DNA from: Oscillospiraceae bacterium
GTDB lineage: Bacteria; Bacillota; Clostridia; WRLR01
Direction of reading: 5' to 3'
Length of the DNA stretch: 60,763 bases
NCBI GenBank assembly: GCA_009777515.1
Contig: WRLR01000011.1
Span: forward strand, 1-60,763
Made by a program: the position numbers and the translations under genes. The notes under the pieces were generated by a model. The model saw only the letters and a program-made list of their open reading frames with translations. It made no database searches and had not been told where the DNA came from. Shown here piece after piece: positions 42,728 through 51,576 of the stretch; the first letter of the stretch is position 1; every line of letters begins with the position of its first letter.

Positions 42728-44113
42728 ATGAATAACAAATTAAAAAAGCCGGGCCCGCTGTCCTCCCTGTTCTTTTTCGAAGCCCTCCGCGAAGGCGGGG
42801 CGCAGGCCCGCCTGTCGCTGTTGATCTTTGGGTACGGCAGCCTGATGAAAAAGCAATTGGGCCGCTTTGTCCTTTTCATCGCGGCTGAGGTCGGGTACAT
42901 TGCGTATATGGCGGCGAACGGCGTAAAATCGCTGCAAAACATGTCGTCCCTGGGCGTGGTGGAGCAGACCGAGGTATACAATGCCGCCAAGGGCATCTAT
43001 GAGTACCCGCATGGCGACAACTCCATGCTCTTCCTCTTGTACGGCGTCGTCACCATCATGGTCACGCTGGTGTTCCTGTGCGTCATGATGGCCAGCGCGC
43101 GGTGCTCATACAGCTCCGACCTGCTTATAAAAGAAGGCAAGAAGCTGCCGACGCTCAGGGAGGACATAAGGTCGCTGCTCGATGGGAACCTGCACAAGCT
43201 GTTCCTCACCTGGCCCGTGTTCGGCGTGCTGATGTTCACCATCATCCCGTTGATATTCATGATACTCATAGCATTCACGAGTTTTGATCGGAACCACCAG
43301 CCGCCAGGCAACCTGTTCGAGTGGGTGGGGATGTCGAACTTTAGCGCGATGTTCTCGTCCGGGGGGTCGCTGGCCCAGACATTCTGGCCCATCCTGTCAT
43401 GGACGCTGATATGGGCCGTGTTCGCGACGTCCACGAACTACATTCTGGGCATGCTGCTCGCCATCGTCATCAACCGGAAAGGCACCCGGTTCAAAAGCTT
43501 CTGGCGGTTCACGTTCGTGCTGTCAATCGCGATGCCCGCCTTCGTGAGCCTTTTGACGATGCGGACGATCTTCTCCAGCAACGGCGCGTTCAACATCCTG
43601 CTGCGCAATGTCGGGCTGCTGGCCGAGACGGGCAGCTTCGACTATTTCGGCGACCCGCTGGTGGCGAAGATAATGATCGTCCTGGTCAACATTTGGATTG
43701 GCGTCCCCTTCACCTTGCTGACCACGACGGGCATACTCAAAAACATACCGGCGGAGCTCTACGAGGCGGCCCAGGTAGACGGCTCGGGCCCAGCTCACAC
43801 GTTCTTCAAGATCACGCTGCCCTACATCATATTTATCACGACGCCCTACCTTATAACAACGTTCGTCGGCAACATCAACAACTTCAACGTCATATTCCTG
43901 CTGACGGGCGGCGGCCCGGAGTCGCTCGAATACTACCACGCCGGCAAGACCGACTTGCTGGTGACGTGGCTGTACAAGCTGACCATACAGCACAAGGACT
44001 ACAACCTGGGGTCGGTCATCAGCATCCTCGTGTTCATATTAATGGCGACCACCTCGCTGCTGGCGTACCGATTCACCGGCGCATACAAAAATGAGGAGGA
44101 GTTCAAAAAATGA
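42728..44113 (+). CDS. Sugar ABC transporter permease (MalF-like)
   Basis: A 461-residue inner-membrane permease. The N-terminal 150 residues add two hydrophobic segments (LGRFVLFIAAEVGYIAYM, YGVVTIMVTLVFLCVMM) before the BPD transport core. The EAA loop reads AAQVDGSGPAHTFFKITLPY. It starts 23 bases after the binding protein, and its stop overlaps the next start (ATGA). Confidence 0.92.
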   Translation: MNNKLKKPGPLSSLFFFEALREGGAQARLSLLIFGYGSLMKKQLGRFVLFIAAEVGYIAYMAANGVKSLQNMSSLGVVEQTEVYNAAKGIYEYPHGDNSMLFLLYGVVTIMVTLVFLCVMMASARCSYSSDLLIKEGKKLPTLREDIRSLLDGNLHKLFLTWPVFGVLMFTIIPLIFMILIAFTSFDRNHQPPGNLFEWVGMSNFSAMFSSGGSLAQTFWPILSWTLIWAVFATSTNYILGMLLAIVINRKGTRFKSFWRFTFVLSIAMPAFVSLLTMRTIFSSNGAFNILLRNVGLLAETGSFDYFGDPLVAKIMIVLVNIWIGVPFTLLTTTGILKNIPAELYEAAQVDGSGPAHTFFKITLPYIIFITTPYLITTFVGNINNFNVIFLLTGGGPESLEYYHAGKTDLLVTWLYKLTIQHKDYNLGSVISILVFILMATTSLLAYRFTGAYKNEEEFKK

Positions 44114-44958
44114 GAACGCGAAAAATCCTTACGAACTCTGCCGTCCACGCCCTGCTGGCGGTGCTCAGCTTCATATGGCTGCTGCCCGTGGCGTTTGTCG
44201 TCCTGACCTCGCTGCGGGGCGAGAGCGGCGCGGAGAAGACCTATATAATACCGCAGGAGTTTACGCTGTCCAACTACACCAACCTCTTCACGTCCGGTAC
44301 GCTAAACTACGCGCGCTGGTTCGGGAATACGCTGATCGTCGCCATATTCACATGCCTTTTGTCGTCGTTCTTCGTGCTGTGCGTGGCGTATGTCATGTCG
44401 CGGCTGCGCTTCGCCGCGCGCAAGCCCATTATGAACATCGCGCTCATTTTGGGCATGTTCCCGGGGTTCATGTCCATGATCGCCGTATATTATATCTTAA
44501 AAGGGTTCGGTTTTTTGAGCAGCGGGGAGATGAAGCTGTTCGCGCTGGTGCTCGTGTATTCCGGCGGCGCCGGGCTGGGGTTCTATATAACGAAGGGGTT
44601 TTTCGACACAATCCCGAACGCCCTGGACGAGGCCGCGTTCCTGGACGGCTGCACGAAATGGCAGGTGTTCACGCGCATCATCATGCCGATATCGAAGCCG
44701 ATCGTCGTACTGACTATTATCACGAGCTTCATGGCGCCCTGGACGGACTTTATTTTCGCAAAGGTCATCCTCGGGCAGGACAGGGACTACTACACGATTG
44801 CGATAGGCCTGTGGACGATGCTGGAGAAGGAATTCATTGAATATTACTATACGCGCTTCTTCGCCGGCTGCGTGCTGATTTCCATCCCCATCGCCACATT
44901 GTTCCTGATCACGCAGAAGTTCTACGCCGAGAGCATGTCCGGCGCAGTCAAGGGCTGA
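44110..44958 (+). CDS. Sugar ABC transporter permease (MalG-like)
   Basis: A 282-residue permease with six helices. The EAA loop is EAAFLDGCTKWQVFTRIIMP, which would dock the ATPase, and the C-terminus ends in the usual MSGAVKG. It is translationally coupled to the MalF-like gene and is the last of the operon, followed by a strong terminator. Confidence 0.93.
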   Translation: MRTRKILTNSAVHALLAVLSFIWLLPVAFVVLTSLRGESGAEKTYIIPQEFTLSNYTNLFTSGTLNYARWFGNTLIVAIFTCLLSSFFVLCVAYVMSRLRFAARKPIMNIALILGMFPGFMSMIAVYYILKGFGFLSSGEMKLFALVLVYSGGAGLGFYITKGFFDTIPNALDEAAFLDGCTKWQVFTRIIMPISKPIVVLTIITSFMAPWTDFIFAKVILGQDRDYYTIAIGLWTMLEKEFIEYYYTRFFAGCVLISIPIATLFLITQKFYAESMSGAVKG

Positions 44959-44974
44959 CGCGACGCCGAAGGCT

Positions 44975-45007
44975 GCGGCGCGATGAGGACATCGCGCCGC
45001 TTGTTTT
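44975..45007 (+). terminator. Terminator after the MalEFG-type operon
   Basis: GCGGCGCGATG pairs perfectly with CATCGCGCCGC around AGGA, then TTGTTTT. It also lies at the end of the minus-strand gene that starts at 45765, so it may serve both. Confidence 0.85.
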
Positions 45008-45018
45008 ATATATCGGTT

Positions 45019-45765
45019 TTAGTATCGGTACAGGTACTTAGGGTCGGCGGCGAGCAGCTCCGCCGTCATCCCGCGCAGCGGCTTCGCCCGGGCGAGGCGC
45101 GCCGTGGCGTCGCCGAACCGCCCCATGGTGAGGACTCCCCGGCTGGCGGCGGGCGCCTCCAGCTTGCTAAACGTGTCCGAGCCCAGCGGCGCCGAATGGC
45201 GGTACTGCGGGGTATATATGCGGTTCCCCTGATAGTTTATAACGTACAAGTCCGTCATTTTAGGCGAGATGGTGCCGTACGCGCCGTCCCACTCTTCTAT
45301 GCCGTGCACGAACGTGTTGCATGTGTAGTTCACGCCGATCATCAATATTTGCGCGTCGCTCTCCCACAGCTTGTAATAGGCGCCGCCCTCGCCGCACGGC
45401 GTTTTGATATGCTCCTCGCCGGCCAGGAACTCCGCCGCTGCCGCGCCGCAGGCCGCGAGCGAGTGGGTGGGGTGCAGCGAGCGGAGCACGCCGGGGCGCT
45501 TTCGGAACAGTTCCGGCAGTATGCCGACGCAGACCGGCGTGTACAGCGCGTCCATCACAGGGTTTTCCTTGCCGACATTGCTCCAGGTGTGAGCGGGTAG
45601 CACCAAAAGGCCCGGCGCCATGTATTCCATAAACGCGTCCAGCACCGTGTCCGCGCGCCCGTTCACGTCCCCGATGGATTTGTACGAGAAGTGGGCCATC
45701 AGCGTACCCTTTGGGTCGACGCCCAAGGCCTTAAGAAAATCTTTTAAATCGTGTTTTGTGTACAT
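45019..45765 (-). CDS. AAC(3)-fold acetyltransferase-like protein
   Basis: A 248-residue protein of the aminoglycoside 3-N-acetyltransferase (Antibiotic_NAT) fold. It has MAHFSYKSIGDV at the start, LVLPAHTWSNV, and the SLHPTHSLAACG motif. Members include both resistance enzymes and sugar-amine acetylating proteins of unknown role. It is the last gene after a sugar isomerase-like gene in the LplABC cluster, which argues for a carbohydrate substrate rather than antibiotic defence. Confidence 0.85.
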   Translation of the reverse strand: MYTKHDLKDFLKALGVDPKGTLMAHFSYKSIGDVNGRADTVLDAFMEYMAPGLLVLPAHTWSNVGKENPVMDALYTPVCVGILPELFRKRPGVLRSLHPTHSLAACGAAAAEFLAGEEHIKTPCGEGGAYYKLWESDAQILMIGVNYTCNTFVHGIEEWDGAYGTISPKMTDLYVINYQGNRIYTPQYRHSAPLGSDTFSKLEAPAASRGVLTMGRFGDATARLARAKPLRGMTAELLAADPKYLYRY

Positions 45766-45801
45766 ACATCCAGCCTTTGATAATTTATACGATTATTTTA
45801 A

Positions 45802-45831
45802 ACAAGGACGGCCGAAGGCGGCCGTCCTTGT
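45802..45831 (-). terminator. Long hairpin between two minus-strand genes
   Basis: ACAAGGACGGCCG pairs perfectly with CGGCCGTCCTTGT around 4 bases. On the minus strand it is followed by TTTAAAATAA, a fair terminator tail. The arms GGACGGCCG also match the dispersed hairpin repeats. Confidence 0.7.
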
Positions 45832-45849
45832 TGTACCGTGTGTTTCGCG

Positions 45850-46647
45850 TTATTTCAATACGCCTTTTATGTAATTTATCGATTTGACCAGGCCCGGCGC
45901 CGGGTCCGTCGGGTACTCATATTCCACGGATACCATATACTTGAAACCCCAGTCCTTGAACTTGCGCAAAAGCTCGGCCGTCGGCGCGTCGCCGTCGCCT
46001 ATCGGCAAGCACCCCCTGCCGCCTTTCATCGTGTCTTTGAAATGCGAGTGATATATCTTGTCCTTCAGGATTTCCGCCGCCGCCAGCGTGTCGTAGCACT
46101 GCTGGTTGTATATCCCGGTATCGAGGTTGGCGCCGACGAATTTGCGGTCTTTTATAAAATCCGCGACTTTTATCGGGCTCTCTATGTTGGGCAGCGGGTG
46201 ATTCTCTATCGCGAACAGCATGCCGTACTTTTCCCCGACGCGCTCCAGTTCGTCGATTATTTCAACCGCCTCCGACTGTATGATGCAGCCTGTGAGCACC
46301 TTCGCCCCCAGTGCCTTGGCGAAAAGATACGATTTTTCTATGTCTGGGATGCCGCCCTTGCTCCATCCGCCGATGCAATATACAAATGACTGGAACCCCA
46401 TGGCGCGGAGCTTCGCGGCAAGGCCCGCCGCCTGCTCTTCGCTGTACACTTTATACGAATACGTGGGCTCCCAAATTTCGAGGCTGTTGTAGCCCATGTC
46501 ATAAATTTCCTTGGCCAGCCCCAAAAAATCGTCCTCTTTGAATTCCGCCCTCCACTTGTCGCTCATCGCGCCCCAGTTGAAGTCGTCGCTGCGCTGGTAG
46601 TTGTAGATGCGCATAAAATAGTTGCACGTAATCATTCCGATATTCAT
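45850..46647 (-). CDS. Sugar phosphate isomerase/epimerase-like TIM barrel protein
   Basis: A 265-residue xylose-isomerase-like TIM barrel (AP endonuclease 2 superfamily). Metal-type residues appear in FAIENHPLP, GANLDTGIYN, YHSHFKD and VSVEYEYP. It shares the fold but not the detailed motifs of the psicose epimerase at 4015. ATG 46647 has GGAG 8 bases upstream. It lies 70 bases after the binding-protein gene, in the same transcription direction. A sugar or inositol-pathway role is likely. Confidence 0.82.
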   Translation of the reverse strand: MNIGMITCNYFMRIYNYQRSDDFNWGAMSDKWRAEFKEDDFLGLAKEIYDMGYNSLEIWEPTYSYKVYSEEQAAGLAAKLRAMGFQSFVYCIGGWSKGGIPDIEKSYLFAKALGAKVLTGCIIQSEAVEIIDELERVGEKYGMLFAIENHPLPNIESPIKVADFIKDRKFVGANLDTGIYNQQCYDTLAAAEILKDKIYHSHFKDTMKGGRGCLPIGDGDAPTAELLRKFKDWGFKYMVSVEYEYPTDPAPGLVKSINYIKGVLK

Positions 46648-46717
46648 AGTTTTTCTCCTCACATTGTTTATAGTCTATATTTTGGCTTATTTCAGCCGCC
46701 CCATACCGGCATTCGGC

Positions 46718-48415
46718 CTATCCCTTGCTGGCTATGTATGCGTCCAACTGCTTCTGGTACTCCTCTATGACCCGATCGCAGCCTGCGGCGCGCATCTTGT
46801 CCATGGCCCTCTCGAAGTTGCCCTCGTACGGCAGCAACCCGAGTTTTATGGGCAGCAGCGAGGCGGTGTACTCCGCCATCAGGTTGGCCATCTCGGTCGA
46901 CACAGGCTCCGAGTCGAAGTTGAAGCCCACCATCGGGCTGTAGACCATGTTGTCCGCGTGGATGTTGCCCAGCGTGTCTGCTTTTTGAATATCCGTCGAC
47001 ATATCGATGACATCGAAGCGGTGGAACTTGACATGCTCTATCATCCATGCGTCGAAGGCGTACAGGTTCTGGTTGTTTTCGTTCTTGATGCGCTCGTACA
47101 TGTCAGGGCCAACTTCGTTCCACGTCACGCCCTTGACGCCGTGCAGCAGCAGGTCCTGGTTCTCCTTGCTGCTGTAGAGCCAATTTAAAAACAGTAGCGC
47201 GAGCTCGGGGTTGTTGGCGGTGGACGGTATGCCGTTGGAATTTAGCAGCGGCAGGTTACACAGATACGGCTTTTCCGGTTCAAAAACATACTGCTCTATT
47301 TCAACCGTCTCAATACCGGTCTGCTGGATGATGCCAGCGGGGTTGCCCGGGCCCGTCATGATGCACATCACAAAGTCGCCCTGATTGAGTATGTCGCTTC
47401 TGATGTCGTTGGGCAGGTTCAGCACGTCGGGGTGGATGAGGTTGTTTTTGTACATCTCGTGCATGAACTCCGTGTCCATCCTGAACTCATCTGATTCAAA
47501 GTACAAAGTCGCCTGGGCGTCCTGCGTTACTTTGAATATGCCGTCTTGCGATGCGTAGAACGGCCATGTGTCGTATAAGCGGTGGAACGCGACGGGGCAG
47601 CGGGTCGCGGAATGCTCGAATATATACCGTTCGATGCCGTCCTGGTCCTTCCACATCTGCTGGAAAACCGGCAGGATTTCTATAGCCTCCGCATGGGACT
47701 GCGGGTACGGAAGGCCAAATTCATCGAACTTGTCCTTGCGCAGGTTGATTTTGCCCTCGCCGTCGCCGGAGTTGTCGCGCCAGAACGCGGGAATGCTGTA
47801 TATCGTCCCGCCCACGGTCGCGCAGTCCCACAGCACTTGCTCAAACAGATCAAACAGCTCCGGCGCGTACTGCGGTATGAGGTCGTCCAGCGGCGTCAGC
47901 CCGCCCCGGCCGGCGTATACCGACGTCGGTATGTAGTCCTCCATGATGTGCAGCAGCTCGAACTCGTCGCCGCTGGAGAGCATGATGTTGATTTTGTTGA
48001 CCCATTGGTCCCACGGGGCATAAATGGGCTCAAAGATAACGGGCACGCCGTCCTGCGCCAGCTTTTCGTTGATGACGGCGTTCATTTCGTCGCCCATTAT
48101 CTTGGAGCTGCCGGGCATGTAGTAGCGCATCGGCTTTGCGTCCAGCGCGGGGGCTGGATCAGCCGCCGCCGCTGCAGCAGTCGTGGTGGCCGCTGCCGCT
48201 GCCGTTGTGGCTGCGGCCGTCGTGCCGGCTGCACCTGCGGCGGCCGTGGTGGCGGCCTCGGTGGCGGCAGCGGCGGCAGCCGCCGTGGTCGCCGCCGCTG
48301 CGGCTGTCGTGGCTGCGGCTGTCGTTGCGCCGCCCGCCTGGTTCCCCGTCCCGCAGGCGGCAACCGTTAGCAGCAGCATGCATACTGAAAGTAGTAATGC
48401 GATTTTCCTTTTCAT
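46718..48415 (-). CDS. Sugar ABC transporter substrate-binding lipoprotein (LplA-like)
   Basis: A 565-residue lipoprotein: signal ends TVAAC, then a stretch of about 65 residues made almost wholly of Ala and Thr (27-90). A family 1 solute-binding domain of LplA/YtcQ type follows (RYYMPGSSKIMGDEMNAVIN, FVMCIMTGPGNPA). The Ala/Thr linker probably holds the domain away from the membrane. The paired permeases precede it on the same strand. ATG 48415 has GGAGG upstream. Confidence 0.9.
   Translation of the reverse strand: MKRKIALLLSVCMLLLTVAACGTGNQAGGATTAAATTAAAAATTAAAAAAATEAATTAAAGAAGTTAAATTAAAAATTTAAAAAADPAPALDAKPMRYYMPGSSKIMGDEMNAVINEKLAQDGVPVIFEPIYAPWDQWVNKINIMLSSGDEFELLHIMEDYIPTSVYAGRGGLTPLDDLIPQYAPELFDLFEQVLWDCATVGGTIYSIPAFWRDNSGDGEGKINLRKDKFDEFGLPYPQSHAEAIEILPVFQQMWKDQDGIERYIFEHSATRCPVAFHRLYDTWPFYASQDGIFKVTQDAQATLYFESDEFRMDTEFMHEMYKNNLIHPDVLNLPNDIRSDILNQGDFVMCIMTGPGNPAGIIQQTGIETVEIEQYVFEPEKPYLCNLPLLNSNGIPSTANNPELALLFLNWLYSSKENQDLLLHGVKGVTWNEVGPDMYERIKNENNQNLYAFDAWMIEHVKFHRFDVIDMSTDIQKADTLGNIHADNMVYSPMVGFNFDSEPVSTEMANLMAEYTASLLPIKLGLLPYEGNFERAMDKMRAAGCDRVIEEYQKQLDAYIASKG
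48172..48336 (-). repeat. Ala/Thr-coding low-complexity tract
   Basis: Plus-strand units such as gccgctgcc and gtcgtggc alternate for about 165 bases inside the binding-protein gene. A similar tract opens in the truncated binding-protein gene at 60690. Confidence 0.8.
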
Positions 48416-48459
48416 GTAACCTCCCAAAAATGATTTATTATTACAAATGAATTATCATA

Positions 48460-49356
48460 TCAGCCTTTGACGCCGCCGATTATCAGGCCCCTCACGAAGT
48501 ACCTTTGCAGATACGGGTACAAAAATATGATCGGGCCGATTGTGACGATTGTCGTCGCCATCTTCAAGGACTCGCCCGGCAGATCCGCGACGGGCACATT
48601 GGGGTCCAGGCGCTGCAGAGCGGCAATCTCCGACTGCAGCCTGTACAGCATGTACTGCAGCGGGAACAGTTTGTGGTCGTTCACCAGCATGATGGCGTTG
48701 AACCAGTCGTTCCAGTACCCGACCCCGTAAAACAGCGTGACGGTCGCTAGGACGGGCAGCGAGAGCGGAAAGTATATGCGCATGCATATGACGATGTCGC
48801 TCGCCCCGTCGATCTTCGCCGAGTCGAGCAGAGAATCGGGCAGGCTGCGCATGTAATTGCGGCACAGGAACATATTAAAGGGCGAGAACATGAGCGACGG
48901 GACGATGAGCGCGAGTATATTGTCCATCAGACCGAGGCTCCTGCACATCATGTACCAGGGCACGAGCCCCGCGTTGAACACCATCGGCACAAAAAAGTAT
49001 ATCGCCAGCGTGTTCCGCCTCGCGACATTTTTATTCGCCAGGGCGAACGCCGCCATGCCCGTGATCAGCACCGCCATCAGCGTCCCCGCGACCGTGACCA
49101 GCCCCGATATGCCGTATGCCGGGACTACGGACGAGTACGGCGAAAAAATGATTTTGTAGGCAGACAGCGAAAAATCCTTCGGTATCAACTGGTAGCCGTA
49201 TTGTTTTATCGAAGCGTCCGTACTGATGGATATCATGAGGACCAAAATCAGCGGGAGCGCGCAGGCGGCGGCCAGCACTGATATGAATATGTGGTTGAAC
49301 ACCTTGAACGGGGTGATTTTGTCAATGCGGTTCTGTATCGGTATCCTTGCACTCAT
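48460..49356 (-). CDS. Sugar ABC transporter permease (LplC-like)
   Basis: A 298-residue permease with six helices. The EAA loop reads DSAKIDGASDIVICMRIYFP and the C-terminus ends RGLIIGGVKG. It pairs with the LplB-like gene 9 bases upstream, whose end overlaps the ribosome site TAGGAGG. Confidence 0.93.
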   Translation of the reverse strand: MSARIPIQNRIDKITPFKVFNHIFISVLAAACALPLILVLMISISTDASIKQYGYQLIPKDFSLSAYKIIFSPYSSVVPAYGISGLVTVAGTLMAVLITGMAAFALANKNVARRNTLAIYFFVPMVFNAGLVPWYMMCRSLGLMDNILALIVPSLMFSPFNMFLCRNYMRSLPDSLLDSAKIDGASDIVICMRIYFPLSLPVLATVTLFYGVGYWNDWFNAIMLVNDHKLFPLQYMLYRLQSEIAALQRLDPNVPVADLPGESLKMATTIVTIGPIIFLYPYLQRYFVRGLIIGGVKG

Positions 49357-49365
49357 CGGCGCCTC

Positions 49366-50340
49366 CTAAAATATTGCCCCGTCGGGGAACAGCTTCCTTA
49401 CGAGATGGTTGGAAAAGAACACCATCAAAAACCCGACCAGCGCCTGGTAGAGGCCGACGGCCATGGCGTTTGCGGGGTCCCCCGTCTGCCTGAGGGCGCG
49501 GAACACGTATGTGTCGATGACGTCGGTCGTCTCCATGAGGATGCCGTTGTCGCCGACCAGGGCGTATATCATCTGGAAATCGCCGTAGAATATCCGGCCG
49601 ATGGATAGCAGCGTCAAAATGCAGATGGTCGGCGTCAGCAGCGGGAGCGTTATGAAAAACGTCTGCTGCAGCCTTGTCGCGCCGTCTATTCTGGCCGCCT
49701 CGTACAGGCCCTCGTCGAAGCCTGTGATCGTAGCCATATATATGACCGAGCTCATGCCCATCCCTTTCCACAGCCTGATTATAGTCAGCACGGGCGGCCA
49801 GTAGGAAGCGTTGGTGTACATGTTCACAGGTTCCGCGCCGAACGATTGCAATATGGTGTTGAGCCAGCCGTAGCGCTGCGAAAAGAACGCGTACGCTATA
49901 TAGCTGACGATGACCCACGAAATGAAATTCGGGAACAGGAGGGACGCCTGGTTGATCCTAAGATACACCTTGCTCCTCACCTCGTTGAGCAAAAGGGCCA
50001 GCGAGACCGCCACGAATGTGCCCGAGGACAAAAAGAGTATATTCAAAAAAATCGTGTTGAACGTGACGAGGCCCGCGCGCGCCGAGGCGAAAAAAAATTC
50101 GAAATTTTTAAAGCCGATGAATTCGGAGCGGAACAGCCCCGTCCTGTAGTTGTACTTTTGGAACGCCATCATGATGTACGGCAGCGTCAGATAGTTGAAA
50201 ATAAAGACATACGCCATAGCCGGCAGGGCCAGCGCGTAGGAAAAAGGGTTCCTCATGATGTCGCGCAGCATGGGTACGCGCTTTCGTTTGATTTTTGCGC
50301 CTTTTTCGGCTCCAATAGCAGACAACCGAACCACCTCCAT
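49366..50340 (-). CDS. Sugar ABC transporter permease (LplB-like)
   Basis: A 324-residue permease; the EAA loop is EAARIDGATRLQQTFFITLP. ATG 50340 has no good ribosome site, while a TTG at 50325 sits after GGAGGTGG formed by the first codons of the longer frame. The short form (319 residues) may be the real product. It is the first gene of the lplBCA set and lies 311 bases after the HTH-less regulator pair. Confidence 0.9.
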   Translation of the reverse strand: MEVVRLSAIGAEKGAKIKRKRVPMLRDIMRNPFSYALALPAMAYVFIFNYLTLPYIMMAFQKYNYRTGLFRSEFIGFKNFEFFFASARAGLVTFNTIFLNILFLSSGTFVAVSLALLLNEVRSKVYLRINQASLLFPNFISWVIVSYIAYAFFSQRYGWLNTILQSFGAEPVNMYTNASYWPPVLTIIRLWKGMGMSSVIYMATITGFDEGLYEAARIDGATRLQQTFFITLPLLTPTICILTLLSIGRIFYGDFQMIYALVGDNGILMETTDVIDTYVFRALRQTGDPANAMAVGLYQALVGFLMVFFSNHLVRKLFPDGAIF

Positions 50341-50412
50341 CTATCCATCTATCCAATTGCTTATGCGACGCAAAGCATGTCGCAGTACATTCGATGCTAA
50401 TGAATCATGTAT

Positions 50413-50441
50413 ATACTACATAAAAAAAAGAAGCAATTCAA
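50413..50441 (-). promoter_or_regulatory. Candidate promoter of the lplBCA-isomerase operon
   Basis: TTGAAT (50441-50436) and TAGTAT (50418-50413) are 17 bases apart on the minus strand. The repeats at 50466-50514 lie just upstream of the -35 box, where an activator could bind. Confidence 0.4.
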
Positions 50442-50465
50442 GAAGATGCTGTCAATTTGCTGCAT

Positions 50466-50514
50466 ATCAGACAAGATCAGACAAGAACAGACAAGATTAG
50501 ACAAGATCAGACAA
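50466..50514. repeat. Ten-base tandem repeat upstream of the lpl promoter
   Basis: Units acaagatcag, acaagaacag, acaagattag and acaagatcag, plus a partial fifth, repeat with an exact 10-base period, close to one DNA turn. It is noncoding, so the period is not a multiple of three. Confidence 0.8.
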
Positions 50515-50613
50515 TATATGGTCTCTCGTCCGTTAATGTCCGGACAGGAACAGCGCCGCAGTCCCGGGGATTTTTGCGTGGGACCGCGGCGCCGTCTCGG
50601 AAGAAATATGAGG

Positions 50614-50654
50614 TATCAGGGCCCCAGGGGCTATCAGGGCCCTAGGGGCTATCA
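50614..50654. repeat. Eighteen-base duplication with GGGCCC palindromes
   Basis: tatcagggccccaggggc is followed by a copy with one change (cctagg), then the first 5 bases of a third copy. It overlaps the stop codon of the gene ending at 50652. Confidence 0.75.
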
Positions 50655-51548
50655 ATGGCCGGCGTCGACAAAAACACGCTTGGCGCCGGGGACGGCGCCG
50701 CCCTTTAACACGGCGAGCGCCCTGTCGTAATATTCGCGCACCTCGTACAGGTTCTCGAACTTTGTGCTGATCCCGGCGTATAGATCGTACCGCTCAAACG
50801 GGTCGTCGGCCAGATTTATAAATATCTTTTCGTCAAAAACCGGATTGATTGAGCTCATTATCATGACAATATAGCCCGAATAAACGGCTAGCTTGAACGA
50901 GCCAAACGTTTCTTTTAGCGCGCCCTTCAAAAACGCCAGCTTGTCCCCGCCGGCGTCATAGCGCGACGCGTCGACCACCGCCACATACAGATAGTCCTCA
51001 AACCCATTGTACAGTATCTGTATATGCGGGGTATAGATAACCGGCTCTTTGATTATCCCGTCGAGCAGCTTGCATATCTTGTCCTCGTAGTAGTCGAATC
51101 CATACGCATTGTAATAGTCGTCGTCATGTATGGCGCTTGACACCTTGCTCGCCAGCAATTCGAACGCCTCGGAATCCCCCTCGACGAATGGGGTGCGCGA
51201 GCACATCAGGATAGAGGCGACCTTTATGTCGTCAGCGTTGAATATGTATGCCAGTATCCTGTCGTATTTTAGTTTCGGGCTTTTTAGTACCACCATCTTG
51301 CTCGCGTTGGCCGTGTCCTCCGTAAAGTATTCGCGCGCGAAGAACATTTGCGTTTCCATGCTGAACGTGCCCGTCGCCAAAAGCTCGCTCCACAGCGGAT
51401 CGTCCGGCAGCTCGTCTGTGTATGCGACGAGCGAGTAGTTGGTGTCGAACATGACTATTGGGTTGTCAAAAATTTCATCTGCGGCGTCTAGCAAAAACTG
51501 CACGCCCCGCCCACCGTCCAGGTTCCTGATTTTCGTTATTTTATCCAT
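50652..51548 (-). CDS. CdaR/PucR-like sensor protein lacking the HTH domain (copy 2)
   Basis: A 298-residue protein. The N-terminal half (FLLDAADEIFDNPIVMFDTN, YTDELPDDPLWSEL) looks like the GAF-type input domain of CdaR/PucR regulators. The C-terminal half (YLYVAVVDASRYD to YEVREYYDRALAVLKGG) looks like their GGDEF-like domain. The usual HTH after it is missing: the frame ends with double stops and nothing HTH-like follows. It is a paralog of the adjacent gene with equal N-terminal length, 28 bases downstream of it. Probable role: sugar-sensing partner, not a DNA-binding protein by itself. Confidence 0.65.
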   Translation of the reverse strand: MDKITKIRNLDGGRGVQFLLDAADEIFDNPIVMFDTNYSLVAYTDELPDDPLWSELLATGTFSMETQMFFAREYFTEDTANASKMVVLKSPKLKYDRILAYIFNADDIKVASILMCSRTPFVEGDSEAFELLASKVSSAIHDDDYYNAYGFDYYEDKICKLLDGIIKEPVIYTPHIQILYNGFEDYLYVAVVDASRYDAGGDKLAFLKGALKETFGSFKLAVYSGYIVMIMSSINPVFDEKIFINLADDPFERYDLYAGISTKFENLYEVREYYDRALAVLKGGAVPGAKRVFVDAGH

Positions 51549-51576
51549 TTGCGATTGGCCCCCCCCCTGACCCAGA

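Noticed and set aside
45019-45765. AAC(3)-fold gene as an antibiotic resistance determinant
   Set aside because: The fold matches, but the context is a sugar operon with no mobile-element signs, so resistance is not supported.
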